Part shown: one piece after another, positions 1-9,153 of the stretch
Position numbering within the stretch: the stretch's first letter is position 1
Layout: the number at the start of each line of letters is the position of its first letter
NCBI RefSeq assembly: GCF_001729245.1
Contig: NZ_CP015218.1
Coordinates: 186,001 to 250,000, forward strand
Direction: 5' to 3'
Source: Leptospira tipperaryensis
Lineage (GTDB): Bacteria; Spirochaetota; Leptospiria; Leptospirales; Leptospiraceae
Length of the DNA: 64,000 nucleotides
The notes under the pieces: model-generated
Databases searched by the model: none
What the model saw: only the letters and a program-made list of their open reading frames with translations
Told to the model about the DNA's origin: nothing
Made by a program: the position numbers and the translations under genes

Positions 1-13
1 GCTCTTTTTCATA

Positions 14-1495
14 TTAAGAAATCTCTAATATTCCAAAAGTAACGTCGTCCGGAAAACGATCCGCGAAGGAGTGAAGGTCCGCGTTTAATCGAGACATCAA
101 TTCTTCCGAAGGAAGTTCTGCGTATTTCTGAAAGGTTTCTAAAAGACGATCGTCTCCGAACTGTTCTTTGGCGGGGCTCTCGGCGTCCAAAATGCCGTCG
201 GTGTAAATGAGAATCTTATCTCCGGGCTCCGTTTTGATTTTCAAAACCTGATAAGGATCGGGAATTCCGATTCCTAAAACGAATCCGGTCGAGTTTAAGG
301 AAAGAATTGTTTTTTTTGATTTTCGGAAGTAATAGATCGGGTTGTGGCCGGCGCTACAGAAGTAGGCGAATCCTTCTTTTTCAAAAAGAAAAAAGATCCC
401 CGTCGCAAAAAAAGTTCCCTGTAAGGTTTCAAAAAGATTCTCACTGAGTCGATTGAGAATTTCTGCGGGATTGATCGTTTCTTTTAGGATGTCCAACATA
501 TTGTAGTGAATGATGGACGTGATCAAGGCGGCCGAAACTCCGTGTCCGGTCGCGTCTGCTAAGAAGAACGCAGTGCGGTTTTCGTTGATTTCGATGATGT
601 CATAGATATCACCGCTCACTTCCCGCATCGGTTTGTAGTGAATTTCCGCGCGGATCAGATGAAACTGTTTTCGTTTTCCGGGAAGAAAACATTCCTGAAC
701 GTTTTTTCCGATTTCCAGCTCGGTCTGAATCTGAGTATTTTTCAGATGAAGCGCGTCAAACTGAGATGCGATTTGTTCCGCCATTCCGTTAAACGTATTT
801 CCTAAAACGTCCAACTCGTCCTGTGCGTTTTGTTTCCAAGAAACTCTCGCTCTTAAATCTCCCGTCGCCATCGTTTCACTCACTTCTTTCAAAAGAAAAA
901 GGCGGATAAAAATTTTACGGTAGAGAAAGATTCCGAAAAAAATTTGAAACGCAAAACCCCAGATGAGTAGAAGTCCGAGTTGGATATAAAGAGAACGCAG
1001 TCGATCGATCATCTCCCGCATTTTGATTTCGGTAATCAAAAATGTCTTTGGATTGAGAAAAAAAATCAGATGTACGATAAACTGATCCGTGTCCAGTTCG
1101 ATATCGTAAGAAGTATTGAGCGCGGCCTTGGCGCTGGAAATTTTACTCAGCTTGGATTTGAGATCGGAGAAGGGGGAAACCGCTCCGTTGGAAAGAAGGG
1201 TCCGCGTCTTTCCTAAGGAACTGTCTTCGATTTCAAGGACTGAAAAATTGCTGAGACCGATGCTAAAAAGTTTACTCTGAAACTCGTCGATCTGAGAAGA
1301 ATTTTGATAATCGACATTGCCGAACGATTCTATCTTTTTGAGAATTTCTCTCGCGACTCGATCCGATTCCAGAGTAAAATTCGAAATCAAAAGATCCGTT
1401 TGATTTTCGAAAATCATAACCGCGACAAACGTGAGGTTTACCACGGTTAAGATCGTATAGATGACGATAATCTGTAATCGAAGAGATTTCTTCAT
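14..1495 (-). CDS. HAMP-domain SpoIIE-type PP2C serine phosphatase
   Basis: Membrane-anchored regulator that should dephosphorylate a serine on a partner protein, typically an anti-sigma-factor antagonist (family knowledge). The 493-residue protein has an N-terminal membrane helix (about residues 5-27), an extracytoplasmic sensor region, a second helix (about 170-195), a HAMP linker (to about 247) and a C-terminal SpoIIE phosphatase domain. Metal-binding motifs are visible: SGDIYD near 295, ADATGHG near 312 and FPDDVT near 480. I chose the ATG at 1495; a TTG two codons upstream is also possible. No operon partner is visible on this strand. The input signal is unknown. Confidence 0.88.
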   Translation of the reverse strand: MKKSLRLQIIVIYTILTVVNLTFVAVMIFENQTDLLISNFTLESDRVAREILKKIESFGNVDYQNSSQIDEFQSKLFSIGLSNFSVLEIEDSSLGKTRTLLSNGAVSPFSDLKSKLSKISSAKAALNTSYDIELDTDQFIVHLIFFLNPKTFLITEIKMREMIDRLRSLYIQLGLLLIWGFAFQIFFGIFLYRKIFIRLFLLKEVSETMATGDLRARVSWKQNAQDELDVLGNTFNGMAEQIASQFDALHLKNTQIQTELEIGKNVQECFLPGKRKQFHLIRAEIHYKPMREVSGDIYDIIEINENRTAFFLADATGHGVSAALITSIIHYNMLDILKETINPAEILNRLSENLFETLQGTFFATGIFFLFEKEGFAYFCSAGHNPIYYFRKSKKTILSLNSTGFVLGIGIPDPYQVLKIKTEPGDKILIYTDGILDAESPAKEQFGDDRLLETFQKYAELPSEELMSRLNADLHSFADRFPDDVTFGILEIS

Positions 1496-1585
1496 GATCA
1501 AGATAGATTATCGTTTCTCTACATTCAAAAATCATTGCATGCTATAAATTGGCCTCTTTTGTTTTCGTTGGATCCGATGCAAAGT

Positions 1586-4500
1586 TTACTCCGTTTCTGC
1601 GGTCAGTTCTTGCACTCGATTCTTACCTAAGAACCAATAGTAGAGAGTAGGAACCGCAAATCGACTGAGAATCGTCGCAGCAATTTCTCCGAAGATCAAG
1701 GAGACCGCGAGTCCTTGAAAGATCGGATCCAAGAGCATGATCGCACTTCCTACGACGACCGCGGACGCAGTCAGAAGCATCGGACGAAATCGAACGACAC
1801 CCGCGTCGATCACGGCTTGTTTGAGAGGTTTTCCAAAACGAATTTCAGATTCGATAAAGTCCACGAGAATGATCGAGTTTCGAACGATGATTCCCGCGCC
1901 GGCGATAAAACCGATCATCGAAGTCGCGGTAAAATACGCTCCCGTAAACCAATGTCCCGGCAAAATTCCGATCAAAGAGATCGGGATCGGAGCCATGATG
2001 ATCAACGGTAGGAAATAATTTTTAAACCAACCGAGCACAAGAACATAGATAAGAATCATCACAAGTGCAAAGGCTCCTCCCAAATCTCGGAAGACTTCGT
2101 ATGTGATAAACCATTCTCCATCCCATTTTACAAAAATCTGATCGGTGTTCCGCGGAGTTTCCGCGGTCCCGGTCGGATAAAGAATTTTCGGAGCCAATTT
2201 AAGAATCCCGTAAACGGGAGCTTCCTCTTCTCCGTAAAATTCGCTCGTCACGTATTCGACCGATCTCAGGTTCTTTCTGTTTAACGTAAGATTCTCGCGA
2301 ACATAAGGATTCTTTAATACACTTTCTGACGGGATGGATCCGCTTTCCATCGAAGATACCGTTATCGAATGAAATGGATTTTGAGAAGAACGAATTTTAT
2401 CCGATACGGAAAGATCCACCGTGATCTCCTCGGGATGAATCGCCTCGGATAAGGAAAGAATCGGAGTTTCCGAAAAAAGAAACTGTCCGTTTCTTGCGAT
2501 CGTTTCCGAACGTACTCCCAAAACTCCTCCGAGGTTGGAATCGAAAGGATAAACGATCTTCGGTCTTCCCGGTCGCAGACTCGAATCCAAATCGATAACC
2601 CCTTTTTGTTCGGAAAGAATTTTATGAATTTCGAATGCTGTTTTCTTGCGTTCCGTTTCGGTGGGTCCGTAAATTTCTGCGACAAAGGTTGCAAGCACGG
2701 GAGGGCCCGGTGGAATTTCCAAAACCTTTGTGACCGCGTTTTCCATTCTTCCGAAGTTTGCGATCTCTTCCCGCAAAGATTCTATGATCTCGTGACTTTT
2801 GACAGAGCGGTGTTCTTTGGATTTGAGAACGACGTGAAGATCGATCTGCCAATCCGATTTTCTAAGAAAGCTGTGTTTTACCATTCCCGAAAAGGAAAAG
2901 GGCGCAGCTTCTCCGCCGAAGATCTGCACTTTTTCTACATTCTCATTCTTTAATATTCCTTCCGCGAGAATTTTGGATCGATCGACGCTTTTTGTAAGAG
3001 GAGTTCTCGGATCAAAGTCGATCAGAACTTGAAACTCGTCCTTATCGTCGAAAGGAAGCATCTTTACTTTTACGGCTTTGAACGCGACCAAAGACGAGGC
3101 GAGTAAAAGAAGTCCTACGATCCCGGCTCCGAATTGAATAGAATGAAGTTTTGACGCCAGTAACCAGTTTACGACTCGAATGTAGATCCGATCCAATTTG
3201 GAAATTTTTTCTTTCTCGGAATGTGAGTGGGTCGTTTTTAAAAGACGAACGCTGATCCAAGGAGTGACGATAAAGGCGACCAATAAGGAAAGAATCATCG
3301 CAAGACTCGCGCCGACCGGAATCGGTTTCATATACGGACCCATCAATCCTCTCACGAACGCCATCGGAAGAATCGCCGCGATCACCGTAAAGGTCGCGAG
3401 AATGGTCGGGTTTCCCACTTCGGAAACGGCGGCGATCGTAGATTCTAAGATACTACGTTTTGGATTTTCTTTTAGATGTCGTTCTATGTTTTCGACCACC
3501 ACGATTGCGTCGTCGACCAAGATCCCGATCGAGAAGATAAGAGCGAATAACGTGACACGGTTGAGTGTGTAACCCAAAAAATAGTAGAGTGCGAGAGTCA
3601 GAGCCAAGGTCACCGGAATCGCGACGGATACGACGATGGAAGCGCGGAAGCCCATCCAGAGCGCGATGAGAATACTCACCGAAACCGTGGCGATCATAAG
3701 GTGTTCGATCAATTCTTTGGACTTCGCGTCCGCTGTGGATCCGTAGTCTCGGATCACGGACATACGGACGTCTTTGGGGAGATTCTTACCAAAACTTTCA
3801 GCTCTATCTAAGAGTTCTTTGGAAAGAGGAACTACGTTAGTTCCCTTTCTTTTGGAGAAGCTGATCGTGACCGAGTCTCGGGCTTTTCCGTCGATCGTCT
3901 TGTCGTAGAGAACGGATTCTTTGTTTCTTTCCTGTGGGCCTTCTAAAATTTCAGCGACGTCGGAAACTCGGATCACACGACCTCCGCGTTGTGCTACCGG
4001 TAGAGAACGTACGTCCTCTAATTTGGAAATTGTGGTTCCGACTTCGACGTCGTATTTTTTTTCCTTCCCCCAGTTCTGACCTACGGGAAGAAACGTATCG
4101 TTGAGTTTTAAAGAATTAGCGATTTCATAGACGCTGATTCCGGAACGATTCATTCGAAGCGGATCGGCGATGACACGAATCGATTTTTTTCTTCCGCCTA
4201 ACAGTTCTACTTTGGAAAGGTCGGGAGTTCCGGAGAGTTCTCTCGCCAAAGGAGCGACTAACGTTCGCAAGGAATAGTCGTCTCTTTGATCGGAACTAAA
4301 CGTAAGGGCCAAGAATGGAACGTCGTCGATCGTCAAGGATCGAACCGTCGCCGGCGTTACGTTAGGCGGTAATTCTTTCTGAACTTCCATGAGCTTGTGA
4401 TGAATTTTAACCAGAGAAGGTTCCAACGGTTGACCGACTTCGAAACGAACCGTGACGATTGCGTTGTGATCCCCGCTCGCAGAGTAGACGTATTCCACTC

Positions 4501-4759
4501 CTTCCAATCCCCAAACCGCTCTTTCGACGGGCTCCGTAACCTTGCGTTCCACTTCGTAACGACTAAAACCCGGAGCCGCAAGTTGGATGTCGATCATCGG
4601 AACGGAGATCTGCGGTTCTTCTTCCTTTGGAGTAAGAAAGACCGCAATGATTCCTAAAAAAAGACTCGAGAAGATGAGAATCGGTGTGAGCTTGGAATGA
4701 ACAAACGCGAGCGCGATTTTTCCCGCAAAACCTGTCTTATGAATTTGATTATCTTTCAT
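1586..4759 (-). CDS. RND-family efflux transporter permease (AcrB/HAE-like)
   Basis: Inner-membrane proton-driven export pump of 1057 residues, the usual length for the family. It has an N-terminal helix, a large periplasmic loop, and TM4 with the paired aspartates of drug-type RND pumps (GILVDDAIVVVENIERH, about residues 410-426), then a second loop and a C-terminal helix bundle. The start ATG overlaps the end of the tolC-like gene by 11 bases, so translation is probably coupled. No periplasmic adaptor (HlyD/MFP) gene is present in this operon, so the adaptor must be encoded elsewhere. The TM4 DD pair favours organic substrates over the metal-type CusA group, but the substrate is not determined. 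Confidence 0.9.
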   Translation of the reverse strand: MKDNQIHKTGFAGKIALAFVHSKLTPILIFSSLFLGIIAVFLTPKEEEPQISVPMIDIQLAAPGFSRYEVERKVTEPVERAVWGLEGVEYVYSASGDHNAIVTVRFEVGQPLEPSLVKIHHKLMEVQKELPPNVTPATVRSLTIDDVPFLALTFSSDQRDDYSLRTLVAPLARELSGTPDLSKVELLGGRKKSIRVIADPLRMNRSGISVYEIANSLKLNDTFLPVGQNWGKEKKYDVEVGTTISKLEDVRSLPVAQRGGRVIRVSDVAEILEGPQERNKESVLYDKTIDGKARDSVTISFSKRKGTNVVPLSKELLDRAESFGKNLPKDVRMSVIRDYGSTADAKSKELIEHLMIATVSVSILIALWMGFRASIVVSVAIPVTLALTLALYYFLGYTLNRVTLFALIFSIGILVDDAIVVVENIERHLKENPKRSILESTIAAVSEVGNPTILATFTVIAAILPMAFVRGLMGPYMKPIPVGASLAMILSLLVAFIVTPWISVRLLKTTHSHSEKEKISKLDRIYIRVVNWLLASKLHSIQFGAGIVGLLLLASSLVAFKAVKVKMLPFDDKDEFQVLIDFDPRTPLTKSVDRSKILAEGILKNENVEKVQIFGGEAAPFSFSGMVKHSFLRKSDWQIDLHVVLKSKEHRSVKSHEIIESLREEIANFGRMENAVTKVLEIPPGPPVLATFVAEIYGPTETERKKTAFEIHKILSEQKGVIDLDSSLRPGRPKIVYPFDSNLGGVLGVRSETIARNGQFLFSETPILSLSEAIHPEEITVDLSVSDKIRSSQNPFHSITVSSMESGSIPSESVLKNPYVRENLTLNRKNLRSVEYVTSEFYGEEEAPVYGILKLAPKILYPTGTAETPRNTDQIFVKWDGEWFITYEVFRDLGGAFALVMILIYVLVLGWFKNYFLPLIIMAPIPISLIGILPGHWFTGAYFTATSMIGFIAGAGIIVRNSIILVDFIESEIRFGKPLKQAVIDAGVVRFRPMLLTASAVVVGSAIMLLDPIFQGLAVSLIFGEIAATILSRFAVPTLYYWFLGKNRVQELTAETE

Positions 4760-6179
4760 CGGAATTTCCTTTTTTTGAATAGACGGAGAGTTCGCCTCGA
4801 ATTCGTAGATATTCCGATTCGGAGGCGGTTTTCATTCTGAGAAGATTGACCATCGCAGAAAAAGATTCAGCGAGTTGAGGAGCTTGGATGGTTCCGTTGC
4901 TGAAAAGTTTTTGAGAAACCTGCAGTTGTTCTTCTTGGAGTCGAACGGATTCGTAGATGGAATTCAAATTTTCGGAAAGGGTTTTTTCTTGTTGAATGAG
5001 AATTCTAAAATTACTTTCTTCTCTGAGTCTGATTTCTTCCGATTTCTTTTTGGCTCCTTCCGCTTTCACTTTCGCTTCGTCTAACGCGCCTAAGTCGCTA
5101 GGGCTGAGAAGATTCATCTGCAAATAGATTCCCGCGTTGTACGAATTCGCGAAGTTGCGATTTCCGTCGTAAGCGTATGTCTCCGCGTAAGCCGCAACTT
5201 TGGGTAAGAATTTTGATTTTTCGGAATTCACGGATTCCTTTGCGCCGTTTGCGTATGCGGAATAAGCGTCCGCGAGCGGAGTGTGTCCCGACTCTTGTTC
5301 GGAAGGAAGAGGGAGATATTCTCCCACAAATTTTAGAAGCGTGTTTTTCTTCGGTTTAAAATCGGACGGAAGATCGACCGCTAGAAAGTGAAGCGTTTCT
5401 TCGGCGCTTTGTCGGAGAGTTTCCTGTTCTTTTTTAGAAATATCTAATATGAGTTGTAAAGACTTGAGAGCCAACGATCCGGAAAAACCCACGAGATTGG
5501 AACGGTTGCCGATTTGATAACGGTTGAGAAAGTCCGTAATCTTACGATGCAGATTTTCCGCGATCTTGTGGTTTTCTTCAGCTAAGAGAATGGATTGATA
5601 AGCGACGGCCGCATTGGAATATTCACGAAAACGAATATATTTTTCTTCCGATTGAACCGCGCTGAGTTTTTGTTCCTGAATTAAAGAAGCTGAAGATTTG
5701 GCGCCTCCTTCGTAGAGAGGAAGTTCGATTCCCAAGGTTCCTCTTGCGTAAGTCTGAGAGCCTGGGTTGTTGAGAGTGTCTTTTGCAAAAACGTTAGCCG
5801 TATTCGAATTGAAATTCGTGTAGGGTTGGTTGTTTGCGTCTAAAAAGTTCGAGGGTTGAGAACGGACGCTTGAGGTGGAAAAGTCGGACTGAGTAGCGGA
5901 TCTTTGTCCAAGTTTCCCCATAAAATTCAGAGCCGGGTCGTTTGTTTGATAAGAACGGACGTCGGCGTAAACTTTTGGGAGCCAGTGTTTTTTGGCTCGA
6001 TCCTTGGAGATTTCCGCCGCCTGAACTTCCAGGGCCTTCGATTTTAAGTTGGGAGCTTGTGTTTGAATTCTCGACCAGACTTCCGAAAATTCAAGAATAC
6101 TTTCCGCTCTGACATCACCCAAAAAGGGTGAGGCCAGAAATGAAATGAGAATCGGAAGAACTCTCAAAAAGGATTTCAT
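4749..6179 (-). CDS. TolC-family outer membrane efflux protein
   Basis: Outer-membrane channel subunit of 476 residues for the RND pump encoded directly downstream. It starts with a signal peptide (MKSFLRVLPILISFLASPFL) followed by the long alanine-, glutamate- and leucine-rich coiled-coil repeats typical of the TolC/OprM family. I chose the ATG at 6179 because it begins with the signal peptide and forms an ATGA overlap with the stop of the upstream gene; the frame is open for 44 more codons, but those are not signal-like. It is the middle gene of a three-gene operon. Confidence 0.87.
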   Translation of the reverse strand: MKSFLRVLPILISFLASPFLGDVRAESILEFSEVWSRIQTQAPNLKSKALEVQAAEISKDRAKKHWLPKVYADVRSYQTNDPALNFMGKLGQRSATQSDFSTSSVRSQPSNFLDANNQPYTNFNSNTANVFAKDTLNNPGSQTYARGTLGIELPLYEGGAKSSASLIQEQKLSAVQSEEKYIRFREYSNAAVAYQSILLAEENHKIAENLHRKITDFLNRYQIGNRSNLVGFSGSLALKSLQLILDISKKEQETLRQSAEETLHFLAVDLPSDFKPKKNTLLKFVGEYLPLPSEQESGHTPLADAYSAYANGAKESVNSEKSKFLPKVAAYAETYAYDGNRNFANSYNAGIYLQMNLLSPSDLGALDEAKVKAEGAKKKSEEIRLREESNFRILIQQEKTLSENLNSIYESVRLQEEQLQVSQKLFSNGTIQAPQLAESFSAMVNLLRMKTASESEYLRIRGELSVYSKKGNSDER

Positions 6180-6400
6180 ATATTTCCTTCTAAGGTTTCT
6201 CTTAGAGAGGGAATTCGGAATCCTTTCAGAATCCAAGACATCGGACAAAATCCTGAAGTAGCAAAAAGGACCATGTTGAACCCGACGAGAAAATTCAAAA
6301 CAAATCCCCAAGGACTTACAAAGAACCCTAAAGTAACTCCTATCAAAGATACGGTTCCACCGATTAAAAAAAGTAACCTTTCTCTGTACCAGCCGTTCAT
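6176..6400 (-). CDS. YgaP-like small membrane protein (DUF2892)
   Basis: A 74-residue protein with two hydrophobic helices and the ATSGFCP motif resembling the TGFCP motif of the YgaP transmembrane family, which is often attached to or encoded beside rhodanese and sulfide-handling proteins (family knowledge). It is the first gene of the operon with the TolC-like and RND genes, overlapping the former by four bases. Two tandem CsoR-type operators lie just upstream. Together with the CstR-like regulator this suggests control by reactive sulfur species, which is an inference. Confidence 0.75.
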   Translation of the reverse strand: MNGWYRERLLFLIGGTVSLIGVTLGFFVSPWGFVLNFLVGFNMVLFATSGFCPMSWILKGFRIPSLRETLEGNI

Positions 6401-6413
6401 TCTGCTCTCCTTT

Positions 6414-6433
6414 ATATACCCACCGGGGTATAT
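6414..6433. promoter_or_regulatory. CsoR/CstR-type operator 1
   Basis: Inverted repeat ATATACCC-N4-GGGTATAT, the GC-centred, A/T-flanked palindrome bound by CsoR/RcnR/CstR repressors. It lies 13 bases upstream of the YgaP-like gene start, where a repressor would block the efflux operon. Confidence 0.85.
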
Positions 6434-6442
6434 GTTATATAG

Positions 6443-6462
6443 ATATACCCATAGGGGTATAT
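6443..6462. promoter_or_regulatory. CsoR/CstR-type operator 2
   Basis: A second perfect copy, ATATACCC-N4-GGGTATAT, 29 bases (about three helical turns) from operator 1. The helical phasing would let two repressor tetramers sit on the same DNA face. Confidence 0.85.
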
Positions 6463-6779
6463 GTTTTTTAAAAGAAGAATTTTATTTTCTGAAAGTAAAA
6501 AGCCGAATATTGTGAATTAGGTAATAGAGAATTCCGATCAAATCGCAAAACTGAAACGTGGTTGTGAAGAAAAACTGAAATATTTCCCTGATTGTTACAT
6601 CGCCGAATTTGAAGTCCCCCGATTCCAAACGGATTGTCACGGTGAACGTTTGCGAAAAAGAATTTATCCTCGATCGGAAAGAAATCTTTTACGGTTTCTC
6701 AAATGAGGAGAGTTGAACAAAAGCGAGGAGTAAAAAATGACAGGGAATGGCCGTTTTGAGACCAACTAGAGGCTTTTGT
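6463..6779. other. Intergenic region with no supported gene
   Basis: A 317-base stretch between the operators and the end of the repressor gene. It holds the presumed upstream promoter sequences of the efflux operon. A ten-codon start-to-stop reading near 6737 after a GAGGAG motif is too short to support. Nothing else was recognised. Confidence 0.5.
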
Positions 6780-7043
6780 TTAGAGAAAAAAGGCGGCCTT
6801 GATGGCAGTCCGAATGTTTTCCATATTCGGTTTTTTCTTATTTTCCACGAGGCAACGATCCATATATTCTTGAACGTAGGCTTCTCCGAATTTTTTGATC
6901 GCTTGGCTCGCGGCTTTTAACAAAAGAAGCGTTTTCTCGCAATCCATCGAGTCGTTTAAAATACCTTTTTCGACCGCGTCGAGCTGGCCTTTGATTCTAT
7001 GGATCCGATTGATGAGCAGTTTAGAAGTTTCTTCCGTCGCCAT
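6780..7043 (-). CDS. CsoR/RcnR-family repressor, CstR-like (Cys-Tyr-Cys)
   Basis: An all-helical tetrameric repressor of 87 residues. It keeps the two family cysteines with the usual 28-residue spacing (CEKT... and ...MDRC). The position that is a copper-binding histidine in CsoR is tyrosine here (QEYMDRC). That pattern excludes the classic copper site and resembles CstR persulfide sensors (established for that subgroup; application here is inferred). I prefer the ATG at 7043, just downstream of an operator; an ATG at 7049 lies inside the operator. It likely autoregulates and controls the neighbouring efflux operon. Confidence 0.8.
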   Translation of the reverse strand: MATEETSKLLINRIHRIKGQLDAVEKGILNDSMDCEKTLLLLKAASQAIKKFGEAYVQEYMDRCLVENKKKPNMENIRTAIKAAFFL

Positions 7044-7047
7044 AACC

Positions 7048-7067
7048 ATATACCATACGGGGTATAT
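7048..7067. promoter_or_regulatory. CsoR/CstR-type operator 3 (autoregulatory)
   Basis: Inverted repeat ATATACC/GGTATAT around the same GC-rich centre as operators 1 and 2, with one base changed in the left arm. It abuts the repressor start codon. Confidence 0.8.
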
Positions 7068-7132
7068 CTGCTGTCAATCCGAAATTGAGCATTCATTTTA
7101 TGCTTCGAAGGATTGAAATCTTCGAAAAACGG

Positions 7133-7732
7133 TCAAACCTTGTTTGAAGAGACACTCTGAAAGACCGCGTCCACGATGATCGGAAGGTCGTCTAACGCCG
7201 AAATTTTTCCCGTAAGTTTCCAAGTATGCAGAACTCCTTCGTAACAGGCAAAAACGCGTCTCGCAAGAAGTTTTGGATCCGCGTTTTTAGAAACCAGACC
7301 TTCCTTCTGCCAATCCGCAAGATAAGAAGCTAGGATTTCGATTGTTTTCAGAGAAACCCTTTTGGCTTCTTCCGAAATGGCGTGAGAAGTGGAGGCGATC
7401 TGAGCAACCGTATTTGCCATCGGACAACCGGCAAACGCGCTGTTTCGAGTTTGTCTTCTTAAAATTTGGGTCCAAGCTCGAATGAACTCTTGAGGATTTG
7501 TAGATCTGGATTTTAATTTTTCCAAAAGGACGAGTTGTTCTTCGCCATAGAATTCGATATAGGCGCGGCCTAAATCGTCCTTGGATGGGAAATGATCGTA
7601 GAAACTGGCCTTTGCGGTTTTGGATTCTTGGATGATTTGATTGATTCCCGTATTTCCATAACCTTGGGATTGAAAAAGTCGAACGGCGGTTTCTAAAATT
7701 CTCGTTTTTGGTCCAAATTCTCTACTTGACAT
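7133..7732 (-). CDS. TetR/AcrR-family transcriptional repressor
   Basis: A 199-residue one-component repressor. The N-terminal helix-turn-helix is clear (RILETAVRLFQSQGYGNTGINQIIQESKTAKASFYDHFPSK region, about residues 10-50), followed by a helical ligand-binding domain with a C-terminal TetR_C-like part. I chose the ATG at 7732 (MSSREFG), seven codons inside the longest frame. It is divergent from the nitroreductase, with a perfect palindrome between them, so it probably represses that enzyme and itself, as NemR/AcuR-type pairs do. The inducer is unknown, perhaps an electrophile or quinone. Confidence 0.87.
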   Translation of the reverse strand: MSSREFGPKTRILETAVRLFQSQGYGNTGINQIIQESKTAKASFYDHFPSKDDLGRAYIEFYGEEQLVLLEKLKSRSTNPQEFIRAWTQILRRQTRNSAFAGCPMANTVAQIASTSHAISEEAKRVSLKTIEILASYLADWQKEGLVSKNADPKLLARRVFACYEGVLHTWKLTGKISALDDLPIIVDAVFQSVSSNKV

Positions 7733-7754
7733 TTTTGATTCTCTTTGATTCAAT

Positions 7755-7774
7755 AACAGACAGACTTGTCTGTT
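7755..7774. promoter_or_regulatory. TetR-type operator
   Basis: Perfect inverted repeat AACAGACA-GACT-TGTCTGTT with 8-base arms, located in the gap between the divergent TetR and nitroreductase genes. Size and symmetry fit a TetR dimer site. Confidence 0.8.
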
Positions 7775-7839
7775 CGATCTCTTTCTTCTTTCATCAAATC
7801 AGAAGAAGGAAGAAAACGCAAGTCCAATTTGGAGTTTTT

Positions 7840-8550
7840 ATGTCATCTACAGAAATCACTGAAACCGAATTTTTAAACATCTCCGGAGTTGCGACGAGCG
7901 TAGAAGAAGCCGTTCAGACACGTCACAGCGTCCGGGACTACGAATCAAGAGCGATCGAAGAAAGCGTTCTACAGGATCTCTTTCAAAAATCACTTCGAGC
8001 GCCGAGTTGGAAAAACAGCCAGCCTTGGAAGGTGCACGTAGTAAGCGGGGCGAGAAGGGATAAAATGGCAAATCTTCTCGTGGAAAGAGCGAAGAAGGGC
8101 GAGCCGGTTCCGGATACGATCTGGCCTTCCGCATTTCCAGCCGATGCAAAGAGAAGAATGTTCGATCTTGGGATGAAAATCTATGGTGTCGCCGGAATCG
8201 AACGTAAGGACAAAGAAGCAAGAGACAACTTTATGCTTCGTAACTTTGAATTCTTCGGAGCTCCTACGGCTGTCTTTATCACGACCGAGTTCGATCTGAA
8301 CTTTTACATCGCACTCGATATAGGTTGTTATTTGAATACTCTTATGCTGCTTGCTCGAAGTTATGGTTTGGGATCGGTGCCTCAGGCCGCGTTATCCGCC
8401 TTTCCCGAGGTGGTAAGATCGGAGTTGGGTCTTTCCGAATCGGAAAAAGTTGTTTGCGGATTGAGTCTCGGATATCCAAAAGCCGATTCGAATCTCAATC
8501 GGTTTCACACACCGAGAGAATCTTCCGGAGACATCGTTAAGTTTTACTAA
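7840..8550 (+). CDS. Nitroreductase-family FMN oxidoreductase
   Basis: A 236-residue enzyme of the NfsB/PnbA-like family that reduces nitro groups, quinones or similar acceptors with NAD(P)H and FMN in the cytoplasm. The N-terminal FMN-binding signature RHSVRDYE (about residues 29-36) and the SWKNSQPWKV segment that contacts FMN phosphate are visible. I chose the ATG at 7840, which follows a TTGGAG ribosome site; the upstream open frame crosses the operator. Regulation by the divergent TetR gene is likely. A strong hairpin terminator follows. Confidence 0.87.
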   Translation: MSSTEITETEFLNISGVATSVEEAVQTRHSVRDYESRAIEESVLQDLFQKSLRAPSWKNSQPWKVHVVSGARRDKMANLLVERAKKGEPVPDTIWPSAFPADAKRRMFDLGMKIYGVAGIERKDKEARDNFMLRNFEFFGAPTAVFITTEFDLNFYIALDIGCYLNTLMLLARSYGLGSVPQAALSAFPEVVRSELGLSESEKVVCGLSLGYPKADSNLNRFHTPRESSGDIVKFY

Positions 8551-8556
8551 AGAAAA

Positions 8557-8590
8557 GATTCTCCCGTTAAAAATTTAAAACGGGAGAATC
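8557..8590 (+). terminator. Hairpin after the nitroreductase gene
   Basis: Perfect 12-base stem (GATTCTCCCGTT with AACGGGAGAATC) and an A/T-rich 10-base loop, seven bases after the stop codon. There is no long T tract, so it may act partly as an mRNA 3' stabiliser. Confidence 0.75.
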
Positions 8591-8758
8591 CGGTTTGTTC
8601 CGAAGAGCCGGGCTTCTCTTCTCCTCCCTTGTTTGGATTCTAAGATTCTATCTTTGAAACAATTTTTTTACCAATGTGTTTGGTGAGCGCGGATGTAGGG
8701 AAGGAAATGAGTTTTCTTTTTATTTCAAAACTCCGATTCTGGATTCAAGGAGAATCCT

Positions 8759-9094
8759 ATGTCCGAAATTTTAGTGATCTTCACACTTCTGATTCTTTCT
8801 CCCTTGGAACTCAAGTTGATTAGCGAAAAGATCAATGCGCGAACCGGTGTTTCCGAAGGGAAATCCGAATTTCTTTTTGAGAATACCAAAGGTGGTTTTT
8901 CTTTTGTTGGAAATAAAATGAAAGAATTGAAAGGAGATGAACCTTCCAGGGACTGCGTCATCAATCTTTCCGAACAAGAAGGAGGTTTTTTGGGAAAACC
9001 GGTGAACAATTCTCCCAAAAATTTGGGTATAACCAAGGGACTCGATCACTTCACGTTAGCCGATCTTTGTAGAAAGGCATTTGTCAAAAAATAA
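8759..9094 (+). CDS. Small protein of unknown function, tandem paralogue 1
   Basis: A 111-residue protein with a hydrophobic N-terminal stretch (LVIFTLLILSPLELKLI) that could be a short signal or anchor. Its C-terminal half contains PKNLGI...LADLCRKA, nearly matched in the next gene. A good AAGGAG ribosome site precedes the ATG. I do not recognise a family. Two cysteines (RDCVINL and LADLC) are shared with the paralogue and could form a disulfide if exported. Confidence 0.7.
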   Translation: MSEILVIFTLLILSPLELKLISEKINARTGVSEGKSEFLFENTKGGFSFVGNKMKELKGDEPSRDCVINLSEQEGGFLGKPVNNSPKNLGITKGLDHFTLADLCRKAFVKK

Positions 9095-9153
9095 TTCTCA
9101 AACTTAAAAAACGAACTCAAAAAGAAAGACCGTCTTCGGTTGGAAAGAATAAG

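Noticed and set aside
1715..2018. Forward-strand frames inside the RND gene
   Set aside because: Shadow frames of a strongly supported reverse-strand gene, rich in Arg/Asp/Ser.
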